The notes beneath the pieces were generated by a model that was not told the DNA's origin, made no database searches, and saw only the letters and a program-made list of their open reading frames with translations. Below, piece after piece: positions 53,501-64,000 of a DNA stretch of 64,000 nucleotides. The position numbers and the translations under genes were made by a program. Source of the DNA: Ustilago trichophora (Eukaryota > Basidiomycota > Ustilaginomycetes > Ustilaginales > Ustilaginaceae). Where the stretch lies: assembly GCA_900323505.1 (NCBI GenBank), contig OOIN01000047.1, forward strand, positions 186,001 to 250,000. The letters run 5' to 3'. The stretch's first letter is position 1. Every line of letters begins with the position of its first letter.

Positions 53501-56500
53501 GTTGTTCTTGGCGATGAACTGGATGTTGAAGGGACCGGTGACGTGGAGCGAGGCAGCAATCTTGGCAGTGGCGACCTCGATGCGGCGAACAGTCTCGGGA
53601 TCGAGATCCTGAGGAGGCAGAATCAGGGTGGCGTCACCAGAGTGCACACCGGCGTTCTCGACGTGCTCGGAAACGTAGTGCATCACCATCTTGCCATCCT
53701 TGGCAACGGCATCCATCTCGATCTCCTTTGCACCCTCGAGGTACTTGGTGATAACGACGGGGTGCTCGCGGTTGATGGCAGCGGCCTGCGACAAGTAGCT
53801 GTTGAGGTCCTCGGGCGAGTAGACGACATTCATGGCAGCACCACTGAGAACATACGAGGGACGCACCAAGACGGGGTAGCCGAAGCGGGCACAGGCCGAC
53901 TGGGCCTCCTCGAAGCTGGTGAGCTCCTTCCACATGGGCTGGTCGACGCCGATCTTGTCCAACATGCGCGAGAACTTGTATCGGTTCTCGGCCATGTCGA
54001 TCATCTCGGGCGAAGTACCGAGGATCTTGACGTTCTGACGGTGGAGGGGCAAGGCAATGTTGTTGGGAGTCTGGCCACCCATCGAGATAATGACACCGGA
54101 CGACTGCTCAGTGTCATAGATGTCGAGAACAGTCTCGAGCGAGATGTTCTCAAAGTAGAGACGGTCGGCCTCGTCGTAGTCGGTGGAGACGGTCTCGGGG
54201 TTGTAGTTGACCATGATGGTCTTGAAGCCGCGCTGGCGGAGGGTTCGGATGGCGCGCACAGCACACCAATCGAATTCGACCGACGAACCGATACGGTAGA
54301 CACCGGAACCGAGCACCATGATGCCCTTGTCGCTGAAGGTGACGTCGTGCTCGACAGCGTTGTAGGTGGTGTAGAGGTAGTTGGTGTAGGCGGGGAATTC
54401 GGCAGCGACCGTGTCGATCTGCTTTACAAAGGGCATGATGGCGTGTTCCTGACGCATCTTGCGGACGGCAAGTTCGGTCGAGTTGAGAGCCTTGGCCAAC
54501 TGCTTGTCCGAGAAACCGAGCTGCTTGGCCTGGCGAAGCATGGCAGGAGGGAAGCTGGCAGCGTTGTGGGTGGCAAAGACCTTGCTGGCGCTCATGATGC
54601 GCCAGAGCTTGCTGAGGAACCATCGGTCGATGTTGCTCATCTTGTGGATCTTGTCCACCGAGTAACCCTTGGCCATGGCGTTGGCAATGGCGAACATGCG
54701 CTTGTCAGTGGGGTTGGTGAGCTCTTCGTCGATCTCGTCGTCGGCAACGACCTCGTTCTGGCTGAAACCGTCGTATTGGTAGTCGATGGAGCGGATGGCC
54801 TTCTGGATCGACTCCTCAAAGGTTCGACCGATGCTCATGACCTCACCGACACTCTTCATCGAGGATCCGAGCTTGCTAGAGACACGGACGAACTTGCGCA
54901 GATCCCATCGCGGGAACTTGGTGACGACATAGTCGAGCGAGGGCTCGAAGCAGGCGCTGGTCTCACGGGTGACGCTGTTGCGGATCTCGTTGAGGGGAAT
55001 GTTGAGACCGAGCTTGGCAGCGATGAAGGCGAGGGGGTATCCGGTAGCCTTGGAGGCCAAAGCCGAGGATCGCGAGAGACGAGCGTTGACCTCGATAATG
55101 CAGTACTCGCGCTTGTGAGGGTTGAGAGCATACTGGATGTTGCACTCACCAACGACACCGAGGTGACGAATGACGTTGACAGCGGTGGTACGGAGCATGT
55201 TGTAGTCATCGTCGCTGAGGGTCTGCGAGGGAGCAATGACGATCGAGTCACCAGTGTGGATACCCAAGGGGTCAAAGTTCTCCATGTTACAGACGGTGAT
55301 ACAGTTGTTGCGGCAGTCACGAACAACTTCGTACTCGACCTCCTTCCAGCCCTTCATCGACTTCTCGACGAGAACCTGAGGAGAGTTGGCGAAGGCGGCA
55401 GCGCAGAGCTTGCGGAGCTCCTCGACATTGTTGGCGAAACCAGAGCCGAGACCACCGAGAGCGAAGGCGGCACGGACAATGACGGGGAAGCCAATGTTCT
55501 GGGCAGCAGCGAGGGCCTCGTCCCAGTTGTTGGCAGCGGCCGAGGGAGCGCACTTCTCGCCGATCTCCTCCATGGCCTTGGCGAAGAGGTCACGGTCCTC
55601 GGTGGTGATGATGGTCTCGATGGGGGTACCAAGGATCTTGACGCCCATCTTGGGAAGCTCGTCCTTGATCTTGATACCGACGTTGAGGGCAGTCTGACCA
55701 CCGAAAGTGCAGTAGATACCGTCGGGACGCTCGTGCTCGATGACCTTGAGCACAAACTCGGGGGTAACGGGGAGGAAGTAAACCTTGTCGGCGAGACCGG
55801 ACGAGGTCTGAATAGTGGCAATGTTAGGGTTGATGAGCACCGTGTAGATGCCTTCCTCCTTGAGCGCCTTGATGGCCTGCGAGCCCGAGTAGTCGAATTC
55901 ACCGGCCTGACCAATACTGAGACCACCGGAACCGAGGACGAGCACCTTGCGAACGTTGACACGCGGAGTGGCAGCAGCGTTGTCGGCGAGGAGACCGCCA
56001 GTGAAGCCGACGGGGGGAAGGATGGTGGCAGGGGTGACACCGGGAGCAGCCTTTACGGCGGCGCAGTCAACGACGCTGCGGATGAAGACGTCGAAGAGGA
56101 ACTCGGTGTCACGGGGACCAGGAGTGCTCTCGGGGTGGAACTGGACCGAGAAGAAGGGGCCCTCGGTGCAGTAGATACCCTCGTTGGTGTCGTCGTTGGC
56201 GTTGGCAAAGAGAGGCTTCCAGCCGGCAGGGAGGGTGTCGGCGTTGACGGCGTAACCGTGGTTCTGCGAGGTGATGTAGCAGCGACCGCTGATCTGGTCG
56301 GTACAGGGAATGTTGTGGCCACGGTTACCAAACTTGAGCTTCTCGGTCTGGGCACCAGCGGCAAGAGCGAGGAGCTGGTGTCCGAGACAGATACCAAAGA
56401 TGGGGATCATGTTGGCACCCTTGAGCTCGAGAAGCTTGGCGATGCGAGCGATGGTAGGACCGCACGAGACGGGGTCACCGGGACCGTTGGAGATGAAAAG

Positions 56501-57558
56501 ACCGTCAAAGGCCCCGACCTCGGCGAGGAAGTCGTAATCCCAAGGGACAACGTTGAGCTCGACACCGCGGGAGGTGAAGCATCGAATCTGGTTGTACTTC
56601 ATACCGACATCGAGGGCAAGGATGCGGATGGGACGACCCGAGGGGTGGAGGAGAGGAGCGTCAAACTTGCCAAGGGACTCGCCCGAGGCGGTGTTGGCGG
56701 GGGTGTAGAGCTGGGGCTTTTTGCACGAGACACGAGCGACGAGGTTCTCGGCGTTGGGGTCGGCGAAAGGAAGGTCGACGACAGCCTTGCGCCAGTCACC
56801 GGCGGCAGCGGCGTCGACAATCGAGGCACCGGCCTGGGGGGTGAGGAGCTTGCCGAGCATGGAACCCTGGTTTCGGATCTTCTTGGTCAAGGCGCGGGTG
56901 TCGATACCGTAGATGGCAGGGACGCCGCTCTCCTTGAGCCAATCCGAGAGGCCGGTCTGGGCGAGGTAGTGGCTGAACTCGTGGCTGTAGTACGACACGA
57001 CGAGACCGGCCACGTGAATGCGGCTCGACTCGAAGGGAGAGGCGAGGAGCTTCTGGATGCTCTGGGCGGCCTCTTCACGGCTGGGGACACCGTAGTTGCC
57101 AGCAAGGGGGAAGGTGAGAACGAGGATCTGACCCTCGTAGGAAGGGTCGGTGATGGATTCGACATAGCCGACCATACCTGTTGCGGATGGCGGCATTGTA
57201 TGCCAAGATAGGGATGAAAAGAGCGAGTGAGATCAGCCATGGAATTCGTCCTTTCGGCATCAAAGCCATTGTAAAGCAAACAGCCACTGCTTTTACCGAA
57301 AAGCTGAGCGGATGATGCAAAAAAGGCTGGAGCCGGGCGAGACTTACCAGTCTGGAAGACACATTCACCAGAGACGGACTTGCCTTGGGCACCGAAGCTA
57401 ATACCTCGGTAAGCGGTGCCATCGGCGAGTTCGAGAACCATCTCGGTGCTGTCCTCTTGACCAAGAGGAGGGCTGGTAGCGGGGGGGTAAAGGGGGGCGT
57501 GGCCATTGAGGGCGGCGGCGGCGGCGAGTTGGCCTGCTCCCAGCGAAGGGGTGGCCAT
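50513..57558 (-). CDS. URA2: Carbamoyl-phosphate synthase II / aspartate carbamoyltransferase fusion
   Basis: Two exons, 57558-57348 and 57177-50513, give 2291 aa; the 170-nt intron starts GTAAGT and ends CAACAG. Domains in order: glutaminase/CPSase small (about 1-440, nucleophile in [16 protein letters not shown] near 333, HPESTPGP); CPSase large with two ATP-grasp halves (about 460-1500); a dihydroorotase-like domain (about 1530-1900); and aspartate carbamoyltransferase (about 1980-2291) with the carbamoyl-phosphate motif [19 protein letters not shown] and [10 protein letters not shown]. In the dihydroorotase-like part the metal-binding HxH is replaced: [16 protein letters not shown]. It is therefore inactive, as in other fungal Ura2 proteins, and dihydroorotase must come from another gene. 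The enzyme makes carbamoyl aspartate from glutamine, bicarbonate, ATP and aspartate and is expected to be inhibited by UTP. Confidence 0.97.
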
Positions 57559-58998
57559 GATGTTAGTGTAAACTGAAAGGGGGAAAGAGTGGGGTGATGA
57601 AAAAAGAAGAAAGAAAGTGACGATAGAAACCGACGAAAAAAAAAAAAAAAGGAAGGCGATGAACCTCGAGCAGCAGATGATACAGCAACGAGAGAGTGCT
57701 ATACAAAAGTGGTCAGAGTGAGGCTACTTTTGGGGGGATGCGTCTAGAAAGTTCAAGACCTTTGTGAAGAAGGTTGCTTGACCAAGATAGAACGTGTCCT
57801 GGATAGAAATCGCCAAAGCGATGGTGGATGAAGTTGTTGACGATGAACACAAATCTAGGAAGTTGGTAGACTTTAGTTGTCAGAGCTTTTGGATTGGCAG
57901 ATCAGATCGAGTTCTTTAACCTCGTTCGACCTCCTTCCTGTCTTGCGTGTGTTGTGCTCGCTGAGAGAGGAAGGAAGGAGGAGGAAGAGAGAAGGAAGAA
58001 GGAGGAAGAAGGGAAGGAAGATGGTGGGAGCGCCATCCAACGGACTAAGCTTTTTTTTTTCGTGGTCGGTCGGACCAGCCAGAAAGGGATTTTTTTTTTC
58101 TTTTTGATTTTTTTTTTTTTGGAGAGGAACTCTCGGCTTTGAGCTCTGTCAGCCAACCTACGCACGCTCTTCGACTTCGGCTCGGTCCAATCACGGCCAA
58201 GCAGCAAAAGGCGGAGGAGGAGCTTGAATGGAATCGCACACTCTGATCCTCAGCCTGGATCGTGGACAGTATTGTACGTACTGCATGGGGCACCTGAGTC
58301 AGAGAAGGAAAGAGTCGAGTCAAGTTAGCGTGGGGAGAGCACAAAGAACTACGGCGGATCGGATAGAAAAATTTTGTTTTGGCATATTTGGCTTTTCACG
58401 GCACTTTGACTGAGAAAAAAAAAGCAAAGCAAAGAAAGTTTGAAACTTTTCACTTTCTTCTGGCGCATTGACCACAGACAATCAGCTTGTCGCCCGAAAA
58501 ATATTCGCTCGGTGTATGCTTGTCCAAAGCCAAAGCCCAACCAACCGCCGACAGATCTTTGTCTTGTGCTTTCGCCTAAATCACATTACAGTTTGTGCGA
58601 CTCTTTGGGTGGAATGGTCCAGCCCGCTGGTGCTGCATTTCCGAGCTCGTTTCTATGACTTCTAGCCTTCCGATTGGAAAATTGGGCTCATCTCACTGCC
58701 CGCTCTGTCCCCTTTCTACCCCCCAAGACTCTCTGGATCCCCTCTTTGGCGGCGAATGGTGCCATGCTCCCTCCTGGCACCTTGTCGGTCGATTCAAATG
58801 CCGTTGTCACCTCCGTCCCGAATCATCGGATCGACAAACCAGATCGGGCACATGCACCCTCCATCTCGATGGTCTTGATCATCCTCCATGTAGCTTCTTG
58901 AGTCTCATATCAATGACGTCGCATACTTGAACGTAAAGTGATTCAACAGGGGTATACTAGTAATACATGAAATGCATGACATCAACAAAGCCAACCTT
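57559..58998. other. Intergenic region of about 1.4 kb
   Basis: Promoter and leader of the pyrimidine gene on the right, and the 3' flank of the ING gene. It contains A and T homopolymer runs (near 57636, 58050-58125) and GGAAGGA-rich sequence (57960-58020). No gene is supported; short ORFs here are low complexity. Confidence 0.45.
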
Positions 58999-60098
58999 TC
59001 ACTGCCTCCTCCGCTTGTTCTTGAGCTTGGCCAGACATTCCGAGCAGTACCATTTTTGCGGCAGAGGCTTGGTGACACCCACACATCCAATATGGAACCA
59101 TTCCTTGCAGTCCGGATCATTTTCCGCATTGTCGCATCCTATCATCTCACCAAACGAAACACGCTGACAGAAGCAGTACGGCGTGTCGTCCTTCTCCTCG
59201 CCCTCGTCTCCTTCGCCTCCTTCGCCTTCCATCCCTTCCAGTCCCAACGATCCAAGCTCGCTGCTCTGCGACAATCCCGATCGGCCAGCTCCACTCGCTG
59301 ACAGTGATCCTCCACGTGCTTTGCGTGAAGCTCCTCCTCCTCGTACAGCGCCTCCCAGCCCCCGCTCCGGCGGAGCAGGAGATCCAGACTCGATCGGTGT
59401 CGTGCGTCCTCCTGCCCTCGCTCGAGCAGCGGCGCTCATCGGTGTACCCGGTGTCAGTGTACCAACGCCTGCTGATAGCAAGCTGCCCTTGCGCTTAAGT
59501 CCTGCCAGCGGCGAGTCCATCTCTACCGCAGGGCTCTTGAGTCCTGCCAAGGCTGCAGGCAATGCCGACAGAGATGGCACCTGGGGCGTTCCGATCGAGG
59601 CGGTCGTCGAGTAGTTTTTCAGCACTGATGGGCTGATCTTGTTCATCTCCTCCTTCAAATGCTTATGATGTGCGTGGATCGAGCGCCAAAGACGCAGGCT
59701 TAGCGCCTCCTTTTGCGAGCTCCACTCATCTGCACGTCCATAATCTAATCGGATCTTTTCCGCCAGCTTATCCGCCTTGACTCGGTCGGCTTCCGACAAA
59801 TTCCCTGCAGGATTCGACAAACCGCTTCCGCCTTTTTGTAAGAGCTCCTTGAGCTGCGACTCTCGTGCTGCAATCTTGGGTAGCAGATCTTGAATCTTGG
59901 CATCCTTGTGCTCAATCTCCTTGACCATATGACTGACCTCTTGAGGCAGATTGTCCAGATCTGTACGATACCAAGAAGAAGCAGATGGACAGTCAGTCTC
60001 TGCCGAAAAACTCTGTGCAATCAATGCGGAATGTACTTACTCGAGATGAACTCGGTCGCGATCGCGGCGATCTCTGCGGGGTCCTCAATGTGCATCAT
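58999..60098 (-). CDS. ING-family PHD finger chromatin protein
   Basis: Two exons, 60098-60041 and 59960-58999, give 339 aa; the 80-nt intron starts GTAAGT and ends GTACAG in phase 1. The N-terminal ING helix pair spans about 14-125 (TEFISNLDNLPQEVSHMVKEIEHKDAKIQDLLPKIAARE). A disordered Ser/Gly/Ala middle follows. The C-terminal PHD finger has Cys4-His-Cys3 ligands: YCFCQRVSFGEMIGC, then DPDCKEWFHIGCVGVTKPLPQKWYCSECLAK, ending with a polybasic NKRRRQ. ING proteins read H3K4 methylation within NuA4-type acetylase (Yng2), NuA3 or Rpd3 (Pho23) complexes; which complex cannot be told. The start is the first of two tandem ATGs, because the frame has no ATG farther upstream before a stop. Confidence 0.92.
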
Positions 60099-60658
60099 CT
60101 CAAGGGCTTGAATAAGAGTAACACGCTTGGATTGTATGTAAATTTGCCAGGCGAGGATTGCTCCTAGAGCCCTACCACGCTACACTGTTTGTTTGACCGG
60201 CTGTGGCGCGCACTGCCGAGGGTGGTGTTCCAATCGCGCAAGGTCCCAGAAAGCCAAGCCGCCTTTGCTCTGCGCAATTTGACACTAGGCTCGAGATGGG
60301 TGAAGCGATGAGTTGTCCTGATTGTACCGAACGATAATGTGTCGTCGTTAAGAAGGCAGATGCTGGGGGTCGAGATGGTGGTGGTGGTAAATTGGTAAGG
60401 GTCCACGCCGATAATGCGACATCTGTGGTGCGCATTTGGCGAGCCTTTCCTTTTGCCGATTTCCGAGATTTCGACCAAAATTTTGGGTTTGTTTGCTTTC
60501 TTCGTGCAGCTCAATTTCCTCCACACCTTTTCGGGTCTCAACATACTGTACAGCACATACACTCAAGTACGGGCATACAACCAATCCTCGATCCTAATCA
60601 ACCCTCCCATTGGCAAGATACAACAAGCAGTACCAGAGTAGGATCGCTTTGAATCAAC
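60099..60658. other. Divergent promoter region
   Basis: About 560 bases shared by the ING gene and CMS1. A short CTGTACAG palindrome lies near 60545. No gene is supported. Confidence 0.4.
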
Positions 60659-61861
60659 ATGGCCGATACTCTGGAGGAGAACTACCTCCTGGATGAGAAC
60701 GATGCAGGGTCTGTCGTTGGATCCGACGATGGGGCTGTCAGCATCCAAGACGAGCCCCAACACTCGAACGACGATTCCCAAGACCAGCCATCAACACCTC
60801 AACCTAGCACGCAGGAGACCAAAGATGAAGCAGCACGCAAGGAGGACAAGAAGCGCAAACGTAAGGAAAAGGAAAAGGCGCGCAAGCAAAAGGTAAGCCC
60901 TAGACATCTTTCCACGCAGCCCACGCCGGCATTGATAGTTCGCACGACAGCCGCACTGACTGAATCATCATGCTTTTTTTTCATCACACGTCATCTCTTC
61001 ACTCTCACCCTTGCTCATATATAGCGAGCGGCACTATCGGCAGACTTCGCGCAAGGGATTGGCTCAGTAGCTACCCAACCACCTGACATGCAAGCCGACT
61101 ATTTAGCAACCAAACAGACCGCCTCCTTCGCCAAGCTCAGCGAGATTGAACTGGAAGAGCTTCGTCTTCGAGAGAACATGCTCCTCGACACCACTTCGTT
61201 CCATCAGCCTCGCACCCTTGATACCCTAGTCGACTTTGTGCGCAAGTGCATGCCATCAATAGCCGAGAGCGTCACTGACGCAAAACACCCGACTGTCAGC
61301 CAGCCCGGCCGTCCTGCGCTCATCATGCTCACCGGAAATGCACAGCGCGCCGCCGACCTCGCGCGCAGTCTGCGCTCCCTCGGCCCTAAGCTCCCGGCAT
61401 CTGCAGAAGGTTCCAACGGCGACGATCGATTGGCGGCATCTTCAAAGAAGCGCAAGCTCGGCAACGGTAAAGCGCATGGAGAGAATGACAAGGCCGCAGC
61501 TGCAAAGAAGGGAGCAAATGTCACTTCCAAGGACGATAGGGAGCTTTTGGGCGGCTTTTCCGTGGCCAAGCTCTTTGCACGCCACTTTAAGCTCAAGGAG
61601 CATGAGGCGTGGCTCCAAGAGCATACCACACCGCTGGCAGCCGGTACACCGCAGCGAGTGGCGGCGCTGATTGCATCGGGCAGCTTGCGCCTTGACTCGC
61701 TTCAGGCCATTGTTATCGACCAGACTTGGGTCGACGCCAAGCAGCGCAGCGTCTTTGACAGCTTCGAGACCAGGGACGAGTTGATGAAACTACTGGCACT
61801 CGACGCCGTTGTATCTTCTTTCAAGCGAGCCAAGGCGCCGACAAAGCTTGTTCTCTTCTAG
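60659..61861 (+). CDS. CMS1: Cms1-like 90S pre-ribosome protein
   Basis: Two exons, 60659-60892 and 61025-61861, give 356 aa; the 132-nt intron starts GTAAGC and ends ATATAG. The N-terminal 78 residues are acidic, then strongly basic (RKEDKKRKRKEKEKARKQK), a likely nucleolar signal. Exon 2 has the Cms1 pattern: FAKLSEIELEELRLRENMLLDTTSF, TLVDFVRKCMP, RPALIMLTGNAQRAADLARSL, then KLFARHFKLKEHEAWLQEHTTPLAAGTPQRVAALIASGSLRLDSLQAIVIDQTWVDAKQRSVFD. The layout resembles a degenerate DEAD-box helicase core without ATPase motifs, as in yeast Cms1, which associates with early small-subunit processing. Identification is by recalled family pattern. Confidence 0.82.
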
Positions 61862-63919
61862 ACGACGGCACCGGTTTGGGTTTTCAGATGTCATTCGCGC
61901 TCAGATCTTTGATAGCACACATGCAGAAAAGGGTCGTCCAAGATCATCGAATCGCAGCATCCGCTTGTGTCTGGGCTCCGCCGTGTCCATTCTCATTGCC
62001 TCCTGCAACTCATCTTTCCACCATGCAGTCCGATATTTTCACCTGTTGTTAGCATCAACTCATCCTTTCTTCAGACGCGGTCTTCAGATTGTTAATATCT
62101 TCTGTGATTCACGTTCTCTGCCAAAGGTCCACAAAGCCTCCGAACTCGTGTATGCGGTGCATGATTCTCGTTGTCAAGGCGTGAGAGTCGATGTTGAAAG
62201 GGGCGGAGTGAAATTCGTGTGGCAGCTGTTGCAGATGATGGCTGCTGTCGTAAGAGGACTAGATTGCAGCTCTGCTTGAAGGCAGTCGAGCTTCTACATG
62301 GTCGGACCAAGTCAAGATAGAATTCTTGGGCGTTCGAGCGGCGATTGCGTTGGAAGGCCAAGGATGCGGTGCACGTGAGGTCTGCTGCTCGAGTCGTTCT
62401 GCACGGATGAGGCGTGATCTGCTGGTGTGCAAGGTCCACAGAGGCCAAGGCATAAGCAAGAGAGGTGCGGCGGTCTGCCTGAGCAACAGCGACACTCATA
62501 AGTGTAGTGTCGAGTGGTTCTGCGCGCAGAGTACATTGCGCAACGGGATGTGTGACTTCCCAGAATTGGGCAAAGTGAATTTCGAAAAGCACGTCGCTTT
62601 GTCGACAGCGCTTTCTCTTTCTTTCTCTCCCTCTTTCTTTCTTTCTTTCTTTCGCGGCTTGCGCTCTCTAGCCAACGATTAGCGCAGTGACACATTGGAT
62701 TCAGCTTCTCTTCTTCTCACCTTCCTCTGCACATCATCCCTGACCAGCTCCTTCCCGAACTACAACAATCGTTTGGCAGACTTCGCTCACCGAATTCTCG
62801 TGCCTTCTGTTGCAGCACAACAAAACCTCAAGATGACTGCCTATCAGTGTCAGGGCTTCATTCTAGCACCAACGCAACGCTCTGCGCGCAAGATGCTCTT
62901 CTCTGCCCGCACAGCCAAGCCCCATTCTTGGGTCTCTGGACGACGCAATTGCAGCCTCGTCCAGCTCGTCCGGTTCGTTCAGCAGCGTAGCTTGGCTTGG
63001 TAGCAAGAATGATAAGGAGCCAGGACGAACTCAGTGAGGATCCACTTGAAGCCTCTTCAGCGCATATAGCCAAACTTTCCAAGTCAAATCGAACGTTTCA
63101 CATTTGGCCATCCAGAGCGGCTGTATGCCCCTCTTCCCTCCAAGTCGAAGCAGCTTCGGTCAAGTGCGGAGTGGATGGGTTGTCTGAGCATCCAGCAGCA
63201 CACTCGCTGTAAGGACTTTTCCCTGCACTCTTCCTGATGACGCTATCAACTGAAGATCGATCGACCACGGGACCAGACATAAGAGCGGTGGCTGCGGTGC
63301 CTTTCTGGAGCCTCAAGCCTTTCTGGAAAATTGCCTTTGCCGATCAAAGAGCTTTGCATCCCTACTTGAGCTCGCTGGTGTTGGGACTATATGCGGTACG
63401 TGTTTGGGTTGAAAGGGTCATTCGACCGCTGCCCTCATACTCCTCTCACACGGCCTCTTTGCAGTGTCGGATACATTGAGGCTGGCGCCGCCAGCAATGC
63501 ATGGCCAACCGAGCGAGGTCGGACATGATCAGGTGGCTATATGCTAGCCTGGGAGACGGCAACGGCAGCCCAAAGACAGGCCGACCTCGTTTCACAGCCA
63601 ACGCAGCAGCAGCCTTTGACTTCACAATACGCTTCCGCTGGCGAGGATTGCTTGCCTACTAACTTTCTTCTTTTCTGCTCAAGAGATTCTAAGCGGCTTA
63701 TCGACGTCTCTTGTGATACAAATAGAGCCGTGAATCCTATCAGACCTCCTCCATTTTATTCCTCACGACAGATCCGAGCGACTGTCTCTCTACACCCTTC
63801 ACCTTTGCCATAGCTAAAGCCGTGGACGCCTCCCTTCCGCCGAGCTCTGTTCATCCTACAGGATCTCGTCAGACGACCTACTGGCTTGCTTCCTCATCCG
63901 ATTCGCTCTTTCCTCGAGC
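61862..63919. other. About 2 kb without an assignable gene
   Basis: Only short frames occur. Two stretches look somewhat coding: a frame around 62877-63035 reading LGSLDDAIAASSSSSGSFSSVAWLGSKNDKEPG, with no start in frame, and a frame at 63237-63396 reading ...RAVAAVPFWSLKPFWKIAFADQRALHPYLSS, which ends at a GTACGT donor-like site. I could not join them into a gene. CT-rich sequence near 62600-62660 and 63840-63915 looks like leader sequence. Confidence 0.35.
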
Positions 63920-63994
63920 ATGCTTGCGTCGCAAGCAGCGATAGACTCTAACAAGGCTCCATCAGATTTCCATCGGCTCATTTCTTCCAGCCCC
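63920..63994 (+). CDS. First coding exon of a gene leaving the window (partial)
   Basis: An ATG at 63920 follows a CT-rich leader and reads 25 codons (MLASQAAIDSNKAPSDFHRL, then ISSSP), ending at a consensus GTAAGC donor at 63995 in phase 0. The rest lies beyond the window, so no function can be given. Support is the leader, the codon frame and the donor site only. Confidence 0.45.
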
Positions 63995-64000
63995 GTAAGC

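Noticed and set aside
52475..57211. Plus-strand ORF of 1578 aa
   Set aside because: It lies opposite the CPSase-ATCase coding region; its Val/Gly/Asp/Leu-rich content mirrors biased sense codons, and no domain is recognisable.
57902..58207. ORFs on both strands rich in Lys/Glu/Arg or Ser/Phe
   Set aside because: They are produced by GGAAGGA repeats and homopolymers in the intergenic region.
62092..62592. Minus-strand ORF of 166 aa downstream of CMS1
   Set aside because: Arg/Ser/Thr-rich with no domain, no leader and no conserved motif; compatible with chance.

Overview
The window is a stretch of fungal nuclear genome, most likely from a basidiomycete smut or a related yeast-like relative (Ustilaginomycotina). 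The grounds are compact genes with few short GT-AG introns, a glutamine-hydrolysing NAD+ synthase, a fused CPSase-ATCase with a dead dihydroorotase-like domain, a complex I 9.5 kDa subunit, Zn2Cys6 and GMC families, and long low-complexity tails. The exact species cannot be fixed from the sequence alone. I count 23 protein genes (two run off the window ends) and one tRNA gene. I see no transposon, CRISPR array, rRNA or obvious biosynthetic cluster.

Layout. 0-10 kb: a partial AT-hook protein (-), a small putative mitochondrial membrane protein (+), molybdenum cofactor sulfurase (-), an SppA/S49 peptidase (-) and Mia40 (+). 10-20 kb: a four-exon coiled-coil gene (+), exocyst Sec6 (+), a large Zn2Cys6 regulator (+) and a small four-exon gene of unknown function (-). 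20-33 kb: NAD+ synthase with a 14-nt first exon (+), an MFS transporter (-), a DUF4385-type protein (+), an acidic nuclear-type protein (+), a secreted GMC oxidoreductase (-), an intron-containing tRNA-Glu(CTC) (+) and RNA polymerase II subunit Rpb3 (-). 33-43 kb: Upf2 (-), an MDR-family reductase (+) and a large Q-rich regulator-like protein (-). 42.7-47.1 kb is a gene-poor gap. 47-64 kb: the complex I 9.5 kDa subunit (+), a Sec14-type CRAL-TRIO protein (-), the CPSase-ATCase protein (-), an ING-family PHD protein (-), Cms1 (+), and at the right edge the first exon of a further gene (+).

The genes are mostly unrelated housekeeping functions (pyrimidine and NAD synthesis, Moco maturation, secretion, NMD, transcription, chromatin, mitochondrial import), so there is no operon-like logic. 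Several adjacent genes are divergent and share promoters, and those intergenic spaces hold most of the microsatellites. The most unusual signals are a recurrent 5-bp-period palindromic repeat (TACTG/CAGTA) at many intergenic sites, the tRNA-Glu intron, a membrane-anchor-like N-terminus on the Moco sulfurase, a roughly 214-residue insertion in the SppA-like peptidase, and a regulator-like protein with a motif that recalls WetA. I found no convincing new multi-gene system. Exon borders were set by reading splice consensus and frame and were not tested against transcripts.
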